A DNA stretch of 64,000 nt, taken from Sinorhizobium sp. 6-70 (lineage in GTDB: Bacteria > Pseudomonadota > Alphaproteobacteria > Rhizobiales > Rhizobiaceae). Where the stretch lies: positions 511,802 to 575,801 of the forward strand of contig NZ_JASKLS010000002.1 of NCBI RefSeq assembly GCF_030124375.1, given 5' to 3'. This document shows positions 27,159 through 36,129 of the stretch, piece after piece. The translations under genes and the position numbers were made by a program. The notes below the pieces were generated by a model. That model had not been told where the DNA came from. It saw only the letters and a list, made by a program, of their open reading frames with translations, and ran no database searches. Each line of letters opens with the position of its first letter. The first letter of the stretch is position 1.

Positions 27159-28069
27159 GGCTTCGCTTTCTTTAGGACAGGGAAAATTTCATCGGCCGCC
27201 TGGCGCAGCAGCCGATCGGCGGGAATGCCCGTCACTTGCGCTGCGGCCTGTGCAAGGCTTTCGGTGAACTGAAGAGCTGACGCGGCAGTAAAATGGGCGG
27301 CAAAGTTTCGGCCCTCGGCGTCCGTCCCGACGTGAGGCGCATCGCTCGCCTGTAGAAGCAGCCGCCCATGACCGAGCGTTTCGATGATCGCCGCAACAAA
27401 CGGTAGCGCGGTCTCTATCTCAATCGAGGTGCGGTAGCCCGGCCCCTTGAACCAGACGTTGCCGCGCCGCCTTGCTTCAGCGAGCAGCGCCCGATAGGCC
27501 GGTTCATCAATCCCACGCTCGGCATGGCAAGTACCCAGATGATCGATGAGCACGCGCACACTTGCAGGAATCTGACGCAGAACACGCAGATTGGTCTCTG
27601 CCTCCTGCGCATAGACATGGACATGCTGATCCGGTCGCAGCCGGCCGAACAGCGCTTTCCATTCTGCGCTGGAAAATGCATCGCTGGAGACGCGATCGGG
27701 CGGCGCGTCATGGAGGACAATGCGGACACCCACCACCTGCGGGTGCGACAGGTGTTCGGCGTCCGCATAAGCGGGATCGGCCTTTATCGTGCCTACCAGC
27801 CGTACCGAACCGTAACGCTCCGGCTCCCGCCTCGTAAGGGCCGCCAGTTCCTCAAAGGATGCAAAAACATTAGCTGAGTCCGGCAGTATGCTCAGATGGA
27901 CGTTGTTTAACAGCGTCGGAATCGTGCCGCTATCTTTGAGGCCCGCGAGGTAATCGGTTAGCGTGTGAGGATCCGGGAGGGTATAAGGCAGTTGACCTGC
28001 TACGCGGGCGAGATCTGCGGCTGTAAAAAAATGGACATGCCCATCAATTACAGTGCCTGTTTCCGTCAT
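27155..28069 (-). CDS. Amidohydrolase-2 family TIM-barrel hydrolase
   Basis: A 304-residue metal-dependent hydrolase of the amidohydrolase-2 (COG2159/COG3618-like) group. The metal motif DGHVHFF is at residues 9-15, a further His is in VLIDHLGTCH, and the C-terminal metal Asp is in LQASDAPHVG. Members act as lactonases or decarboxylases of ring or sugar-acid substrates. It precedes the alpha/beta-hydrolase (overlap ATGA), and the LysR gene lies upstream on the same strand. Together they look like a small regulated catabolic unit for a lactone or similar compound; the compound is not identifiable. Confidence 0.87.
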   Translation of the reverse strand: MTETGTVIDGHVHFFTAADLARVAGQLPYTLPDPHTLTDYLAGLKDSGTIPTLLNNVHLSILPDSANVFASFEELAALTRREPERYGSVRLVGTIKADPAYADAEHLSHPQVVGVRIVLHDAPPDRVSSDAFSSAEWKALFGRLRPDQHVHVYAQEAETNLRVLRQIPASVRVLIDHLGTCHAERGIDEPAYRALLAEARRRGNVWFKGPGYRTSIEIETALPFVAAIIETLGHGRLLLQASDAPHVGTDAEGRNFAAHFTAASALQFTESLAQAAAQVTGIPADRLLRQAADEIFPVLKKAKP

Positions 28070-28300
28070 GATCTCGCTCCCTATGTTGTGGGAGACGATA
28101 TCTCAGAGCCGTTCCACCGCGGCCTTACAACCCGACGACTAATATCAAAACTTCGCCATTTCACGATCCAGCGAAACGCGGGCTTGGCCGGAGAGCGAAC
28201 TGTCACCTCCCTCGATCAGCATCAGTATCTCAGCGCACTTGCGTCGGGAAAACAGCCTCGCCTTGAGGGACTCGAACTGCCAGCCTCCGTGAGCCAACGC
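28070..28300. other. 231-bp gap between the LysR gene and the amidohydrolase gene
   Basis: Near 28237-28265 there is a run almost identical to 4985-5013 (17 exact bases, GGAAAACAGCCTCGCCT, with further matches around it). On the plus strand both copies read LASGKQPRL, so this may be a piece of a shared mobile element or gene. Otherwise I see no gene; the promoter of the amidohydrolase pair should lie here. Confidence 0.45.
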
Positions 28301-29239
28301 TCATTGCCGATCTTTGGCTTTAAGGCCGATACTTGTTACTAGATCCAAGAGCGTGCGCTTCAGTACTTCAAACGGCGCAGTGGTCTCTATAGCCTTGTGG
28401 TAGAGAATTCCCGCGTCGAAGCTCCAAATCTCGCGCTCTGTCGGTATCTGGCGAATGCCGATATCGCGAAACCTTCCAAACAACGGCGCAGCCAGACAAG
28501 CCAGGAAATCACCGGCTCGCACAAGCTCGACAACAGCCATCAACGAGCTGGATTCAATCGCTATCCTTGGCGGCCCCATACCCATCGACTTTAGAAATGC
28601 ACTTAGACGCTCAATCGCATCGGTGTCGGCCTGATACAAAACCCATTGAAACTCCGACAGTTTGTTTATGTTCAGCGGAGCCTGCGCGAACACGGGATGT
28701 GCCTCGCGTGCAAATATGCCACTTTCGATCGTGATGAGTGGAAAAAACCCGATATGATCCGGAAGCGTGGAAAGGTCATGCGGACTGGCCGAAACCACAA
28801 GGTCGAGCTCGCCGGCAAACAGCTTTGGATGAACGATCGTGTTGACCCCGACATCAAGCGTGGTGCGAACGGCCGGGAATCGCTGGTGCAGCGTCACGAG
28901 GGCCCTCGGCAGCAATGTACCGCCCCAGAATGGGCCGCCTCCAATCCTCAAATGGCCACGATGGCCACTGCGCAACGCTTCGAGCTCGGAGGATGCAAAT
29001 CGGCATTCCGTCTCGATCATCTGCGCGTAGCGCAGAAGGGCCTGACCGTACACCGTGAGGGACACTCCCCGCGTATGCCGATCGAACAGGGTAATCCCGC
29101 ACTCCTCTTCAAGACGCCGGATGTTTCTCGTAAGAGCGGGCTGGCTGATCCCGAGCTTTTCGGCAGCTGCGGTCACATTTCCTTCTCTCGCAACGATCAA
29201 GAAGGACCGTAGCAGGCCGACGTTGCGCAGCAGATCCAT
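28301..29239 (-). CDS. LysR-family transcriptional regulator
   Basis: A 312-residue LysR regulator from the ATG at 29239, which follows GGAGGAGTT. The helix-turn-helix is at residues ~15-45 (NVTAAAEKLGISQPALTRNIR). A periplasmic-binding-fold effector domain follows. It is divergent from the formylglycine-generating-enzyme gene (148 bases apart) and lies upstream of the amidohydrolase pair on the same strand, so it may regulate either side. A longer in-frame start 50 codons upstream lacks a ribosome site and is unlikely. Confidence 0.9.
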   Translation of the reverse strand: MDLLRNVGLLRSFLIVAREGNVTAAAEKLGISQPALTRNIRRLEEECGITLFDRHTRGVSLTVYGQALLRYAQMIETECRFASSELEALRSGHRGHLRIGGGPFWGGTLLPRALVTLHQRFPAVRTTLDVGVNTIVHPKLFAGELDLVVSASPHDLSTLPDHIGFFPLITIESGIFAREAHPVFAQAPLNINKLSEFQWVLYQADTDAIERLSAFLKSMGMGPPRIAIESSSLMAVVELVRAGDFLACLAAPLFGRFRDIGIRQIPTEREIWSFDAGILYHKAIETTAPFEVLKRTLLDLVTSIGLKAKDRQ

Positions 29240-29387
29240 AACTCCTCCGTATCGTTTTTCACGTTTTAAGTATTTTGCAGCATAGCCTGTAATCGCTAGG
29301 ATCGCGCAATAGGCACCCTCGCCTCGCGTGCGGCGGCGCCGGCATAGAGGTCGGCCCCCTTCGGAGGACTCTCGGCCGCGGAGCAAC

Positions 29388-30344
29388 ATGGAAGACAGAT
29401 CTGAAAATCAGCGAAGCTGCTGTAGCTTACCGCAACGCGAGAAAAGCGGCGACGCGTCGGCGCGAATCCTACCGTCCGCTCCAGCTGCTCCGACCGCTGG
29501 CACAGACATAGCCTGGTTTGATGCCGCAACAGCATTCGTCGGCACCAATAAGCCGGTTATCGATGCCGATGGAGAAGGCCCGGCGCGCAAGGTGAGCGTC
29601 CGAGCGTATGGCATTGATAGACATGCCGTTTCAAACGAGCGTTTCGCCAGCTTCGTGTCGGAGACGGGTTATGTCACGGATGCGGAGCGCTTCGGCTGGA
29701 GTTTTGTGTTCAAGGATTTCGTTGCTCCGCGAACCTTGACCTCGCGACCGATCGGGTTGCCATGGTGGCATCGGGTTGATGGTGCCACATGGCGCACACC
29801 AGGCGGTCCCGGCAGCAGCTTGACAGCAAGCGATCGGCATCCGGTTGTTCACGTCTCCTGGAACGACGCAAATGCCTTTGCACAGTGGGCTCGTGGCCGG
29901 CTACCTACGGAGGCTGAATGGGAGCACGCAGCGAAAGCGGGCCGAGCGGACGCGAAATATCCGTGGGGCGACATGGAACCCAGCGATCAGGACATCTACT
30001 GCAACATCTGGCAGGGGCGATTTCCGGACTTTAACTCGCTCGCCGACGGCTACGGCGGCACGGCTCCCGTGGACGCGTTCGAGGCAAATCCGACAGGGGT
30101 CTTCAACATGTGCGGAAACACTTGGGAATGGTGTGCTGACACATTCCATGTTCGGTCCCTGGCACGCGCGGCGAAAGCGCGAAACGCTGCATCGCGCAAA
30201 AGCAACGAGCGTCTTTTGAAGGGGGGATCCTATCTATGCCACATCAGCTATTGCTACCGTTACCGCATCGCCGCTCGAATGGGCCATAGCGCCGATACCT
30301 CGACCGGGCATATCGGCTTCCGCCTTGCTTACGATCGCACGTGA
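29388..30344 (+). CDS. Formylglycine-generating enzyme (sulfatase maturase, SUMF1 type)
   Basis: A 318-residue FGE-sulfatase family protein. It contains the HPVVHVSWNDANAFAQWA and LPTEAEWEHAAKAG signatures and, near the C-terminus, the active-site pair GGSYLCHISYCYRYR (about Cys284 and Cys289). That CHxSYC pattern marks true copper-dependent formylglycine-generating enzymes rather than the many SUMF1-like paralogs. It oxidises the Cys of a CxPSR motif in sulfatases. The sulfatase at 32072-33676 carries exactly that motif (CSPSR). There is no signal peptide, so it acts in the cytoplasm, matching a cytoplasmic sulfatase. Confidence 0.93.
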   Translation: MEDRSENQRSCCSLPQREKSGDASARILPSAPAAPTAGTDIAWFDAATAFVGTNKPVIDADGEGPARKVSVRAYGIDRHAVSNERFASFVSETGYVTDAERFGWSFVFKDFVAPRTLTSRPIGLPWWHRVDGATWRTPGGPGSSLTASDRHPVVHVSWNDANAFAQWARGRLPTEAEWEHAAKAGRADAKYPWGDMEPSDQDIYCNIWQGRFPDFNSLADGYGGTAPVDAFEANPTGVFNMCGNTWEWCADTFHVRSLARAAKARNAASRKSNERLLKGGSYLCHISYCYRYRIAARMGHSADTSTGHIGFRLAYDRT

Positions 30345-30395
30345 CCAGCCCCACGGAGAATATCGGGGTGCTCCAGGTGCCTTTCGGCACTTGTC

Positions 30396-30470
30396 CTAAT
30401 GCATGTCTCCTTAAATCGACCTCGATTTAGGGACAGAGACATGCAGCAATTCAAAGTGCTACAGCGACAC
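30396..30470. repeat. Palindromic repeat copy between convergent genes
   Basis: Contains GCATGTCTCCTTAAATCGA, a stem with the complementary TCGATTTAGG, then ATGCAGCAATTCAAAGTGCT. This is the reverse complement of the right half of the block at 26100-26166. It lies between the convergent FGE gene and the RpiR fragment, and the RpiR similarity stops at its edge. Confidence 0.75.
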
Positions 30471-30479
30471 AAACCTGTG

Positions 30480-30749
30480 CTATTGATTGCGCGCGAGGTC
30501 GTCACGAAACATCTTCCTGAAATCCCGAAATGATCGGTAACCCAGGAAATTCGCCAGTCGTGATACCGTCGTCGCTGAAACGCCTGCACGACGCGCGATA
30601 GAGGAACAGGTCCCGAAGGCTACGATATCCGGATACCGCAACGTAAACTCCGCAAGCACGGCAAGCTGTCTTGGAAAGACGCAGCCCCTTCCCGCAACGC
30701 ACGCATGCAACTCTTCCCAGCTTCCCGGGGGCTTGTTTCCACAGTTCAC
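30480..30749 (-). pseudogene. Truncated RpiR/MurR-family regulator
   Basis: An 89-codon frame giving only the N-terminal helix-turn-helix of an RpiR-type regulator: FPRQLAVLAEFTLRYPDIVAF, then SIARRAGVSATTVSRLANFLG and FRDFRKMFRDDL. The full family is about 280 residues with a sugar-phosphate-binding SIS domain; here the frame stops at the repeat block. It may be the broken remnant of the original regulator of the sulfatase/ABC operon on the same strand. A DNA-binding fragment could in principle still be made. Confidence 0.68.
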
Positions 30750-30785
30750 GAACCACTCCTTGCTCCATAGACACGGCGACGGCTG

Positions 30786-30920
30786 CTACGCCCGGCCGAA
30801 CGCTGCGCTCGCGATCCATCCCGTGATGACGGCGAGAAGCACCGCCGATCCGCCATAGGCGAGCGAATAGTTGTGGGCGGCATTCGAGATCATCTCCTCG
30901 AAACCGGTCTTCATCACCAT
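30786..30920 (-). CDS. Possible small single-span membrane protein
   Basis: A 44-residue frame 23 bases after the ATPase stop, on the same strand. It starts MVMKTGFEEM and has one strongly hydrophobic segment (LAYGGSAVLLAVITGWIA) with a short charged tail. No close family is recognised and the ribosome site is weak (GAAGAA). It sits between the transporter ATPase gene and the RpiR fragment, so it may be an operon-coupled small membrane protein or a remnant of a longer gene. Confidence 0.35.
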   Translation of the reverse strand: MVMKTGFEEMISNAAHNYSLAYGGSAVLLAVITGWIASAAFGRA

Positions 30921-30943
30921 TTCTTCGAAGGGCAAGGCCCCGG

Positions 30944-31993
30944 CTAAAGGCGCCGCTCATCAGCGGGATCAAACAGATGGATGCGGTTCGGATCGGGTGA
31001 CAGCCGGACTTCGTCGCCGGCTTTGACCTCCAGGCGATCACGCACGACGCAAGTGACCTCCTGACGATCGACTTCGAGCACCAGGTGGGTTTCAGAACCG
31101 GTCGGCTCCACCACCTGAACTTGCGCGGCGATACCATCTTCGGCAATGCTTAGATGCTCCGGTCGAATACCGTAAATCGCGCGGCGGCCACGCAACTCCG
31201 ACGCTATTTCAGGAAGGGGAAAGCGGACGTCGCCAACGAAAAATCCGTCCGCCTGAATTTCTCCCGTCAGAAAGTTCATCGCCGGTGATCCGATAAAGCC
31301 GGCGACGAACATGTTGACCGGGCTGTCATAGAGCTCCAGCGGTGAACCAATCTGCTCCACGGCTCCATCCCGCATGACGACGATCTTGTCGGCCATGGTC
31401 ATCGCCTCCACTTGATCGTGCGTCACATAAACGGTTGTCGTGCCCAGTCTCTGATGTAGCCCCTTGATCTCTGCACGCATGGAAACGCGCAATTTCGCAT
31501 CGAGGTTTGAGAGCGGCTCGTCGAACAGGAAGACCTTAGGGTCACGCACAATCGCCCGCCCCATGGCGACGCGTTGACGCTGCCCCCCGGAAAGCTGGCG
31601 CGGATATCGATCGAGCAGCTTGTCGAGATTGAGGATTCTTGCGGCCCGCTCGACCTTGACGTTGATTTCCCGCTTGTCTGCATTCTTGAGCTTCAACGCA
31701 AAGCCCATGTTCTCCGCAACTGTCATATGGGGATAGAGCGCGTAGTTCTGGAAAACCATCGCGATGTCGCGGTCTTTGGGAGGCAGATCATTAACAACGG
31801 TATCGGCGATGCGTATCGTGCCGCCGCTGATTTCCTCAAGGCCGGCCAGCATCCTGAGAAGGGTCGACTTCCCGCACCCCGACGGACCGACGAGTGTGAC
31901 GAACTCGCCGTCTTCAATCTGAATGGAAATGCCGTGCAATGCCTGCAGCGTTCCATAGGACTTCTTGACATTGTGAATTTCGACTGAGGCCAT
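30944..31993 (-). CDS. CUT1-type ABC transporter ATPase (UgpC/MalK-like)
   Basis: A 349-residue ATPase. Walker A is GPSGCGKSTLL near residue 37, the signature is LSGGQRQRVAMGRAIV, and Walker B is VFLFDEPLSNLDAKLR. Residues ~235-349 form the TOBE/MalK regulatory domain. It belongs to the sulfatase operon with two permeases and a binding protein on the same strand and energises import of their shared substrate. It starts 78 bases after the sulfatase stop. No frameshift is visible. Confidence 0.93.
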   Translation of the reverse strand: MASVEIHNVKKSYGTLQALHGISIQIEDGEFVTLVGPSGCGKSTLLRMLAGLEEISGGTIRIADTVVNDLPPKDRDIAMVFQNYALYPHMTVAENMGFALKLKNADKREINVKVERAARILNLDKLLDRYPRQLSGGQRQRVAMGRAIVRDPKVFLFDEPLSNLDAKLRVSMRAEIKGLHQRLGTTTVYVTHDQVEAMTMADKIVVMRDGAVEQIGSPLELYDSPVNMFVAGFIGSPAMNFLTGEIQADGFFVGDVRFPLPEIASELRGRRAIYGIRPEHLSIAEDGIAAQVQVVEPTGSETHLVLEVDRQEVTCVVRDRLEVKAGDEVRLSPDPNRIHLFDPADERRL

Positions 31994-32071
31994 CGTTATA
32001 ACTTTCCTTGACAGGCGAACGGGGGAGGCTGATCGCGCGATCAGGGATCAGCCTCAGTTCGTCGCGAATAA

Positions 32072-33676
32072 CTAACCGGCCGCCCAGGTGGGGTGCAGGC
32101 CGCGCTCGACGTAAATACTGACGGTGACGTCCCAGGGAATGACGCCCACCCGTGTCGCCCACGCCTGCCACTTGGCCGCAAGATCGGCCACGATTTCCGG
32201 ATTGCTCGCGGCAAGGTCGTTGAGTTCGGTGCGGTCGACCGCAAGGTCGTAGAGCTCCCAGTCATTGGGCTCTTCGCGAACGAGCTTCCACCGGCCGATA
32301 CGGATCGCGGCATTGCCTGTGTGCTCCCAGTAAAGCGGATTTTCGGGAAGCGTCTCGCCCTTCAATGCGGGCAGCAGGCTTCGCCCTTCCAGCGGCGCAA
32401 CCTCACGGCCGAGAGCCGGCGGCGGATAGCTGGCCCCGGTCACCTCCAGAACCGTCGGAACTATATCGACAAGCTGAGCAGGCACATCGAGGATTGCCCC
32501 ACTCTCAAGTCCTCCGGCAGGCCAGTGAACGATCAATGGGGTTGCTATGCCGCCTTCATGTACCCAACGTTTGTAAAAGCGAAACGGCGTGTTGGACAGG
32601 TTTGCCCACGCGCGGCCATAACTGGCGTAGGTATCCTCCGCACCCGGAATGATGTCCGGCGTATTGCCGACGCGCATCGGCCACCCGTCACGCGTTGCCC
32701 TCGGAAGGATGTCAGCTCGCTGCATGAATTTCTCCACGTCGAACTGCGGCAAGTCCTCCGGCGATGCCCCGTTGTCGGAAAGGAAGATGAAGAGCGTGTT
32801 TTCGAACACGCCGCTGCCTTTGAGCGCCTCGACGATCTTGCCGATGCCGCGGTCCATGCCCTCGATTTGAGCCGCGTAGGCTTCCATTCGCCTCGCCTGC
32901 CACGCTTTCTCTTCGGTGTCGGCCCAAGCGGGCTGTGTGGGGTCGCGCTCGCTCAGCGCGGTATCGGCCGGGAGAATTCCCTCTTCGACGAGCCGTTTCA
33001 GGCGCTTCTCGCGAAGCGCATCCCAGCCCTCGTCGAAACGCCCTTCATAACGAGCAATGTCCTCCGCCGGCGCATGAAGCGGCCAGTGTGGCGCGGTAAA
33101 GGCCGCATAGAGGAAGAACGGATTGCCGACGGCGGCCTGCTCCTCAACGAATTCTGCCGCATGCGCCGCGATGGCATCCGTATAGAAGAACGTGGGGTCA
33201 AGCGCTTCCGCCGTAGCGTCGCTTTCGCCGCGTGTCAGGGTACCAGGGGTGTAGAAGCTGCCGCAGCCAGTCAACGTGCCAAAGAAGCGATCGAAGCCTC
33301 GCCGCGTTGGCCAGGTATCGTTCGGCGTGTGCATGTCGGTCGCCAGATGCCATTTCCCTGACAGGCACGTCGAATATCCAGCCACCTTCAGCGTTTCCGC
33401 GAGGGTCGCGCAACGGCGATTGAGGTTCCCTGCGTATCCACGCGGCAAGTCATTGTTTGTGAGGATGCCGATCCCGGTTTGGTGCGGATGAAGGCCCGTC
33501 AAAAGCGAGGCACGCGACGGACTGCAGCGCGCGGTGTTATAGAACTGCGAAAAGCGCGCGCCGTCACGAGCGAGGCTGTCCAAATTCGGGGTGAAGATTT
33601 CTCCGCCATAGCAGCCGAGGTCGGAAAAACCCATGTCATCAGCAAGTACGAGGACAATATTGGGGCGCTTGGTCAT
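32072..33676 (-). CDS. Cytoplasmic arylsulfatase (FGE-dependent)
   Basis: A 534-residue type I sulfatase. The N-terminal strand PNIVLVLADDMGFSDLG carries the metal-binding Asp pair. Cys51 in ARCSPSRASLLTG is the Cys that FGE turns into formylglycine. Further metal motifs include GKWHLA and LFIFLSDNGAS. There is no signal peptide, unlike many secreted sulfatases, so the enzyme should act after import. It is encoded between the binding protein and ATPase genes of an ABC operon. The expected reaction is hydrolysis of an organic sulfate ester, giving sulfate plus an alcohol or sugar. Confidence 0.94.
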   Translation of the reverse strand: MTKRPNIVLVLADDMGFSDLGCYGGEIFTPNLDSLARDGARFSQFYNTARCSPSRASLLTGLHPHQTGIGILTNNDLPRGYAGNLNRRCATLAETLKVAGYSTCLSGKWHLATDMHTPNDTWPTRRGFDRFFGTLTGCGSFYTPGTLTRGESDATAEALDPTFFYTDAIAAHAAEFVEEQAAVGNPFFLYAAFTAPHWPLHAPAEDIARYEGRFDEGWDALREKRLKRLVEEGILPADTALSERDPTQPAWADTEEKAWQARRMEAYAAQIEGMDRGIGKIVEALKGSGVFENTLFIFLSDNGASPEDLPQFDVEKFMQRADILPRATRDGWPMRVGNTPDIIPGAEDTYASYGRAWANLSNTPFRFYKRWVHEGGIATPLIVHWPAGGLESGAILDVPAQLVDIVPTVLEVTGASYPPPALGREVAPLEGRSLLPALKGETLPENPLYWEHTGNAAIRIGRWKLVREEPNDWELYDLAVDRTELNDLAASNPEIVADLAAKWQAWATRVGVIPWDVTVSIYVERGLHPTWAAG

Positions 33677-33810
33677 CGAGGTTCTCTCAGTTGGTTACGT
33701 CACTGCCGGAGAGATCCGGCGTCAAGTTCTGGGCACGTCAAGGCGGCTCTGCCTGTCCGCGAACCGGCAGTTGAAGGACGTCGGATCGGTTCTCTTCAGT
33801 AGGGCTGATT

Positions 33811-33855
33811 TGGTGAGGCCGGTATCGCATCCCGTCGGGCGAACCGGCCCCACCA
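33811..33855 (-). other. Long inverted repeat after the binding-protein gene
   Basis: TGGTGAGGCCGGT and ACCGGCCCCACCA pair over 13 bases with one mismatch and a 19-base loop, starting 16 bases after the stop of the binding-protein gene and before the sulfatase gene. It has no U-run, so it more likely protects the upstream mRNA than ends transcription. Confidence 0.55.
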
Positions 33856-33871
33856 GATGATCATACGCCCG

Positions 33872-35218
33872 CTACTTTGCGAAGCCGCTCGATTTGGCAA
33901 TCTCCGCGAGCTTCCCTTGCAACTCGTCCAGTGCGGCTGCCACTTCGAGATCGCCCGAGCCGATCTGACCCAAGACAGGTTCGACCGCTTCGAGCATCTG
34001 GGCGGAGAAAACATAGCGGATCGAGCCGCGCGCAAGGGGCGCGGAATCGCGCGCTGCTTCCATGATCGGCCGCAGCGGGCCAGCACCCGAGACATCAACA
34101 TCCCTGCGCGTCGGAATACCGCCGCTGCCTGCAAAAACCTCCTGCTGTTTCTTTTCCAGCATCCAGGCAATGAATTCGGCGGCCGCGCGCTGCCGTTCCG
34201 GCGCCTGCCCGGCCGGCACGCAAAGGGACCAGACACCGCTTGCCGGAACAGGATTGTCGAGCGAGCCCGCGGGCACGACCGTGTAACCGCATTTTCCAAC
34301 GACCGAGGACCGAGCCTCGTCCTCGAGCTGCGGCATACCGGCAGCGACAAAGTGCCCTTGCAGTGCCTGGCCGCTTTGCATCAGCGCAATGCAGTCCGCC
34401 TGTCCGACGGTTTGAGACCGGGACGGTCCAAGTTCCAGGAGCCGGCGGAATGTCGTTGCAGCCGCCTTGGCCGCATCACTGTTGATTGTCGGCACGAGCG
34501 AAGCGCCATCGGCCTTGAACCAGTCGCCGCCAAAGGCGTAGAGCACATGCATGAACTCGTAACTGACCGATTGACCGCCAGTCGTCGGCTGGCCGCGCGT
34601 GACATATCCGTATCTCACCTCGCCGGCTTCGACGGCCTTCTTTCCGTTCTCGATAGCCTCGTCCCAGCTGCGCGGCACCTTAAGCCCCAACTTTTCGTAT
34701 ATGTCCTTGCGATATACGAAGAGGTCGACGTTGCCGTTCATCGGTAGACCCATCACCCGACCGCCGGACGCGCTGCGTCTTTGCTGCCTATCCCATAGAG
34801 GCAGGTTGTCATAGGTCAGAATGTTCGGGTCAAGCTTGAATCCCTCGAGGATCTCATCGATCGGCTTGACCCAGCCGTTGTCGTAAAACTGGCCAGTCCA
34901 GGGCTCGTCCAGCTGAAAAATGTCGAAGGCGGCGTTCTTGCTCTGGATCGCATTCGTCATCTGGGTGCGCATCCCCCCATAGGGGAAAGGCCGGAAGGTA
35001 ATCTTGACACCCCTCTCCGCTTCATAAGCCGCCGCAGCCCTCTGGTACGCCGGCAGCCACGGCGTCGTACCCGTCAGCACGATGAGTTCCTTGACGGGGC
35101 CCGAGGCTACGCTTCGCCCGGGAAAGCCTGACACGCCAACCGCTCCGGCAGCCGCCATACCTTTCAGGACTTGGCGTCGGGTCAAGGATAGGCACGAGGT
35201 TTCGTTTCGCCTGATCAT
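33872..35218 (-). CDS. CUT1 ABC transporter substrate-binding protein (Tat-exported)
   Basis: A 448-residue extracytoplasmic binding protein. The start is the ATG after AGGGAGGAACAG. The N-terminus carries a twin-arginine signal (SLTRRQVLKGMAAAGAVG). The mature protein is a family-1 solute-binding protein, as used for oligosaccharides or other polyols. It is encoded between permease 2 and the sulfatase. Given the downstream sulfatase, the ligand is probably a sulfated sugar or sulfate ester; this is inference, not read from the sequence. Confidence 0.9.
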   Translation of the reverse strand: MIRRNETSCLSLTRRQVLKGMAAAGAVGVSGFPGRSVASGPVKELIVLTGTTPWLPAYQRAAAAYEAERGVKITFRPFPYGGMRTQMTNAIQSKNAAFDIFQLDEPWTGQFYDNGWVKPIDEILEGFKLDPNILTYDNLPLWDRQQRRSASGGRVMGLPMNGNVDLFVYRKDIYEKLGLKVPRSWDEAIENGKKAVEAGEVRYGYVTRGQPTTGGQSVSYEFMHVLYAFGGDWFKADGASLVPTINSDAAKAAATTFRRLLELGPSRSQTVGQADCIALMQSGQALQGHFVAAGMPQLEDEARSSVVGKCGYTVVPAGSLDNPVPASGVWSLCVPAGQAPERQRAAAEFIAWMLEKKQQEVFAGSGGIPTRRDVDVSGAGPLRPIMEAARDSAPLARGSIRYVFSAQMLEAVEPVLGQIGSGDLEVAAALDELQGKLAEIAKSSGFAK

Positions 35219-35247
35219 CTGTTCCTCCCTGTGATCAATCGGTCTAT

Positions 35248-36129
35248 TTATTTGACAGCGCCGCGCGTCATGCCGGCGATGATCCGTTTGCTGGCCAGAA
35301 CGCTGGCGACCATGATGGGCACCACGGCGAGGCTGCCGACGGCGGCGAGTTGTCCCCATCGCACCTCGTACGGCTGCACGAGGGAGGCGATCCCTACGGA
35401 CAGCGGCGAGGTGGTGCCACCGGATGTCATTGTCAGCCCCATGAGAAACTCGTTCCACGTCATGATGGCCGTGAAGAGCGAGCTGGTGATCAGGCTTGGC
35501 GCGACGAGCGGAAGCATGATCGTCCAGCAGGTCCGCGCCTCGCCCGCGCCCTCGATCGAGGCCGCTTCCTGCAGGGCGGGCGGAACCTCATCAAAGCCGA
35601 TCTTCATGAGCACGGTGGCAAACGGCAGATTGAGGATCGTATTCAGAATGATGAGCCCCGTGAGCGAGCCTAGCAGGCCCGTCTGGATCAACGTCACGTA
35701 GAAGCCCGGCACGAGCGCCATTGGTGGAAGCAGCGGAACCACGGCGCAAGAGGCACCTACGCTGGCGTTCAGCCACCACGGAAGCTTCAGCTTGGACAGG
35801 CCATAGGCCGCAAGCGTGGACGCTGTGCCGCACAAAGCGACCGTCCCTGCCACGATGGCGATGCTGTTTACGAGCTGTGCGCGGAAAGGCTGATCCTCCG
35901 CCAGAATGCCGGCGATGTTGGCGAGTGTCAGATCCAGTTCCCAGAACATGGAGATGATCGCCCGATCCGACTGGAAGGAAAGTACGATCATCCAGGCGAT
36001 GGGGGCCACGAAGACAAGCAGCAGCAAGGCCAGAACAGCATCGCACGATACGTCAACCAGGCTCTTGCGCCGACGGAGCTTCGCCCCGGCAAGGGTTTCA
36101 GTCGTGATGGCGTGGCTTCCAACGATCAT
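35248..36129 (-). CDS. CUT1 ABC transporter permease 2
   Basis: A 293-residue MalG-like permease from the ATG at 36129, whose start overlaps the permease 1 stop (ATGA). The EAA motif is visible as LQEAASIEGAGEARTCWTIM with downstream LPLVAPSL. About six membrane segments are predicted from the hydrophobic runs. It acts with permease 1 and the ATPase at 30944-31993. Confidence 0.92.
   Translation of the reverse strand: MIVGSHAITTETLAGAKLRRRKSLVDVSCDAVLALLLLVFVAPIAWMIVLSFQSDRAIISMFWELDLTLANIAGILAEDQPFRAQLVNSIAIVAGTVALCGTASTLAAYGLSKLKLPWWLNASVGASCAVVPLLPPMALVPGFYVTLIQTGLLGSLTGLIILNTILNLPFATVLMKIGFDEVPPALQEAASIEGAGEARTCWTIMLPLVAPSLITSSLFTAIMTWNEFLMGLTMTSGGTTSPLSVGIASLVQPYEVRWGQLAAVGSLAVVPIMVASVLASKRIIAGMTRGAVK

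Noticed and set aside
30341..30395. Possible terminator after the FGE gene (AGCCCC with CGGGGT)
   Set aside because: The stem is short and imperfect, the loop is long, and there is no U-run.
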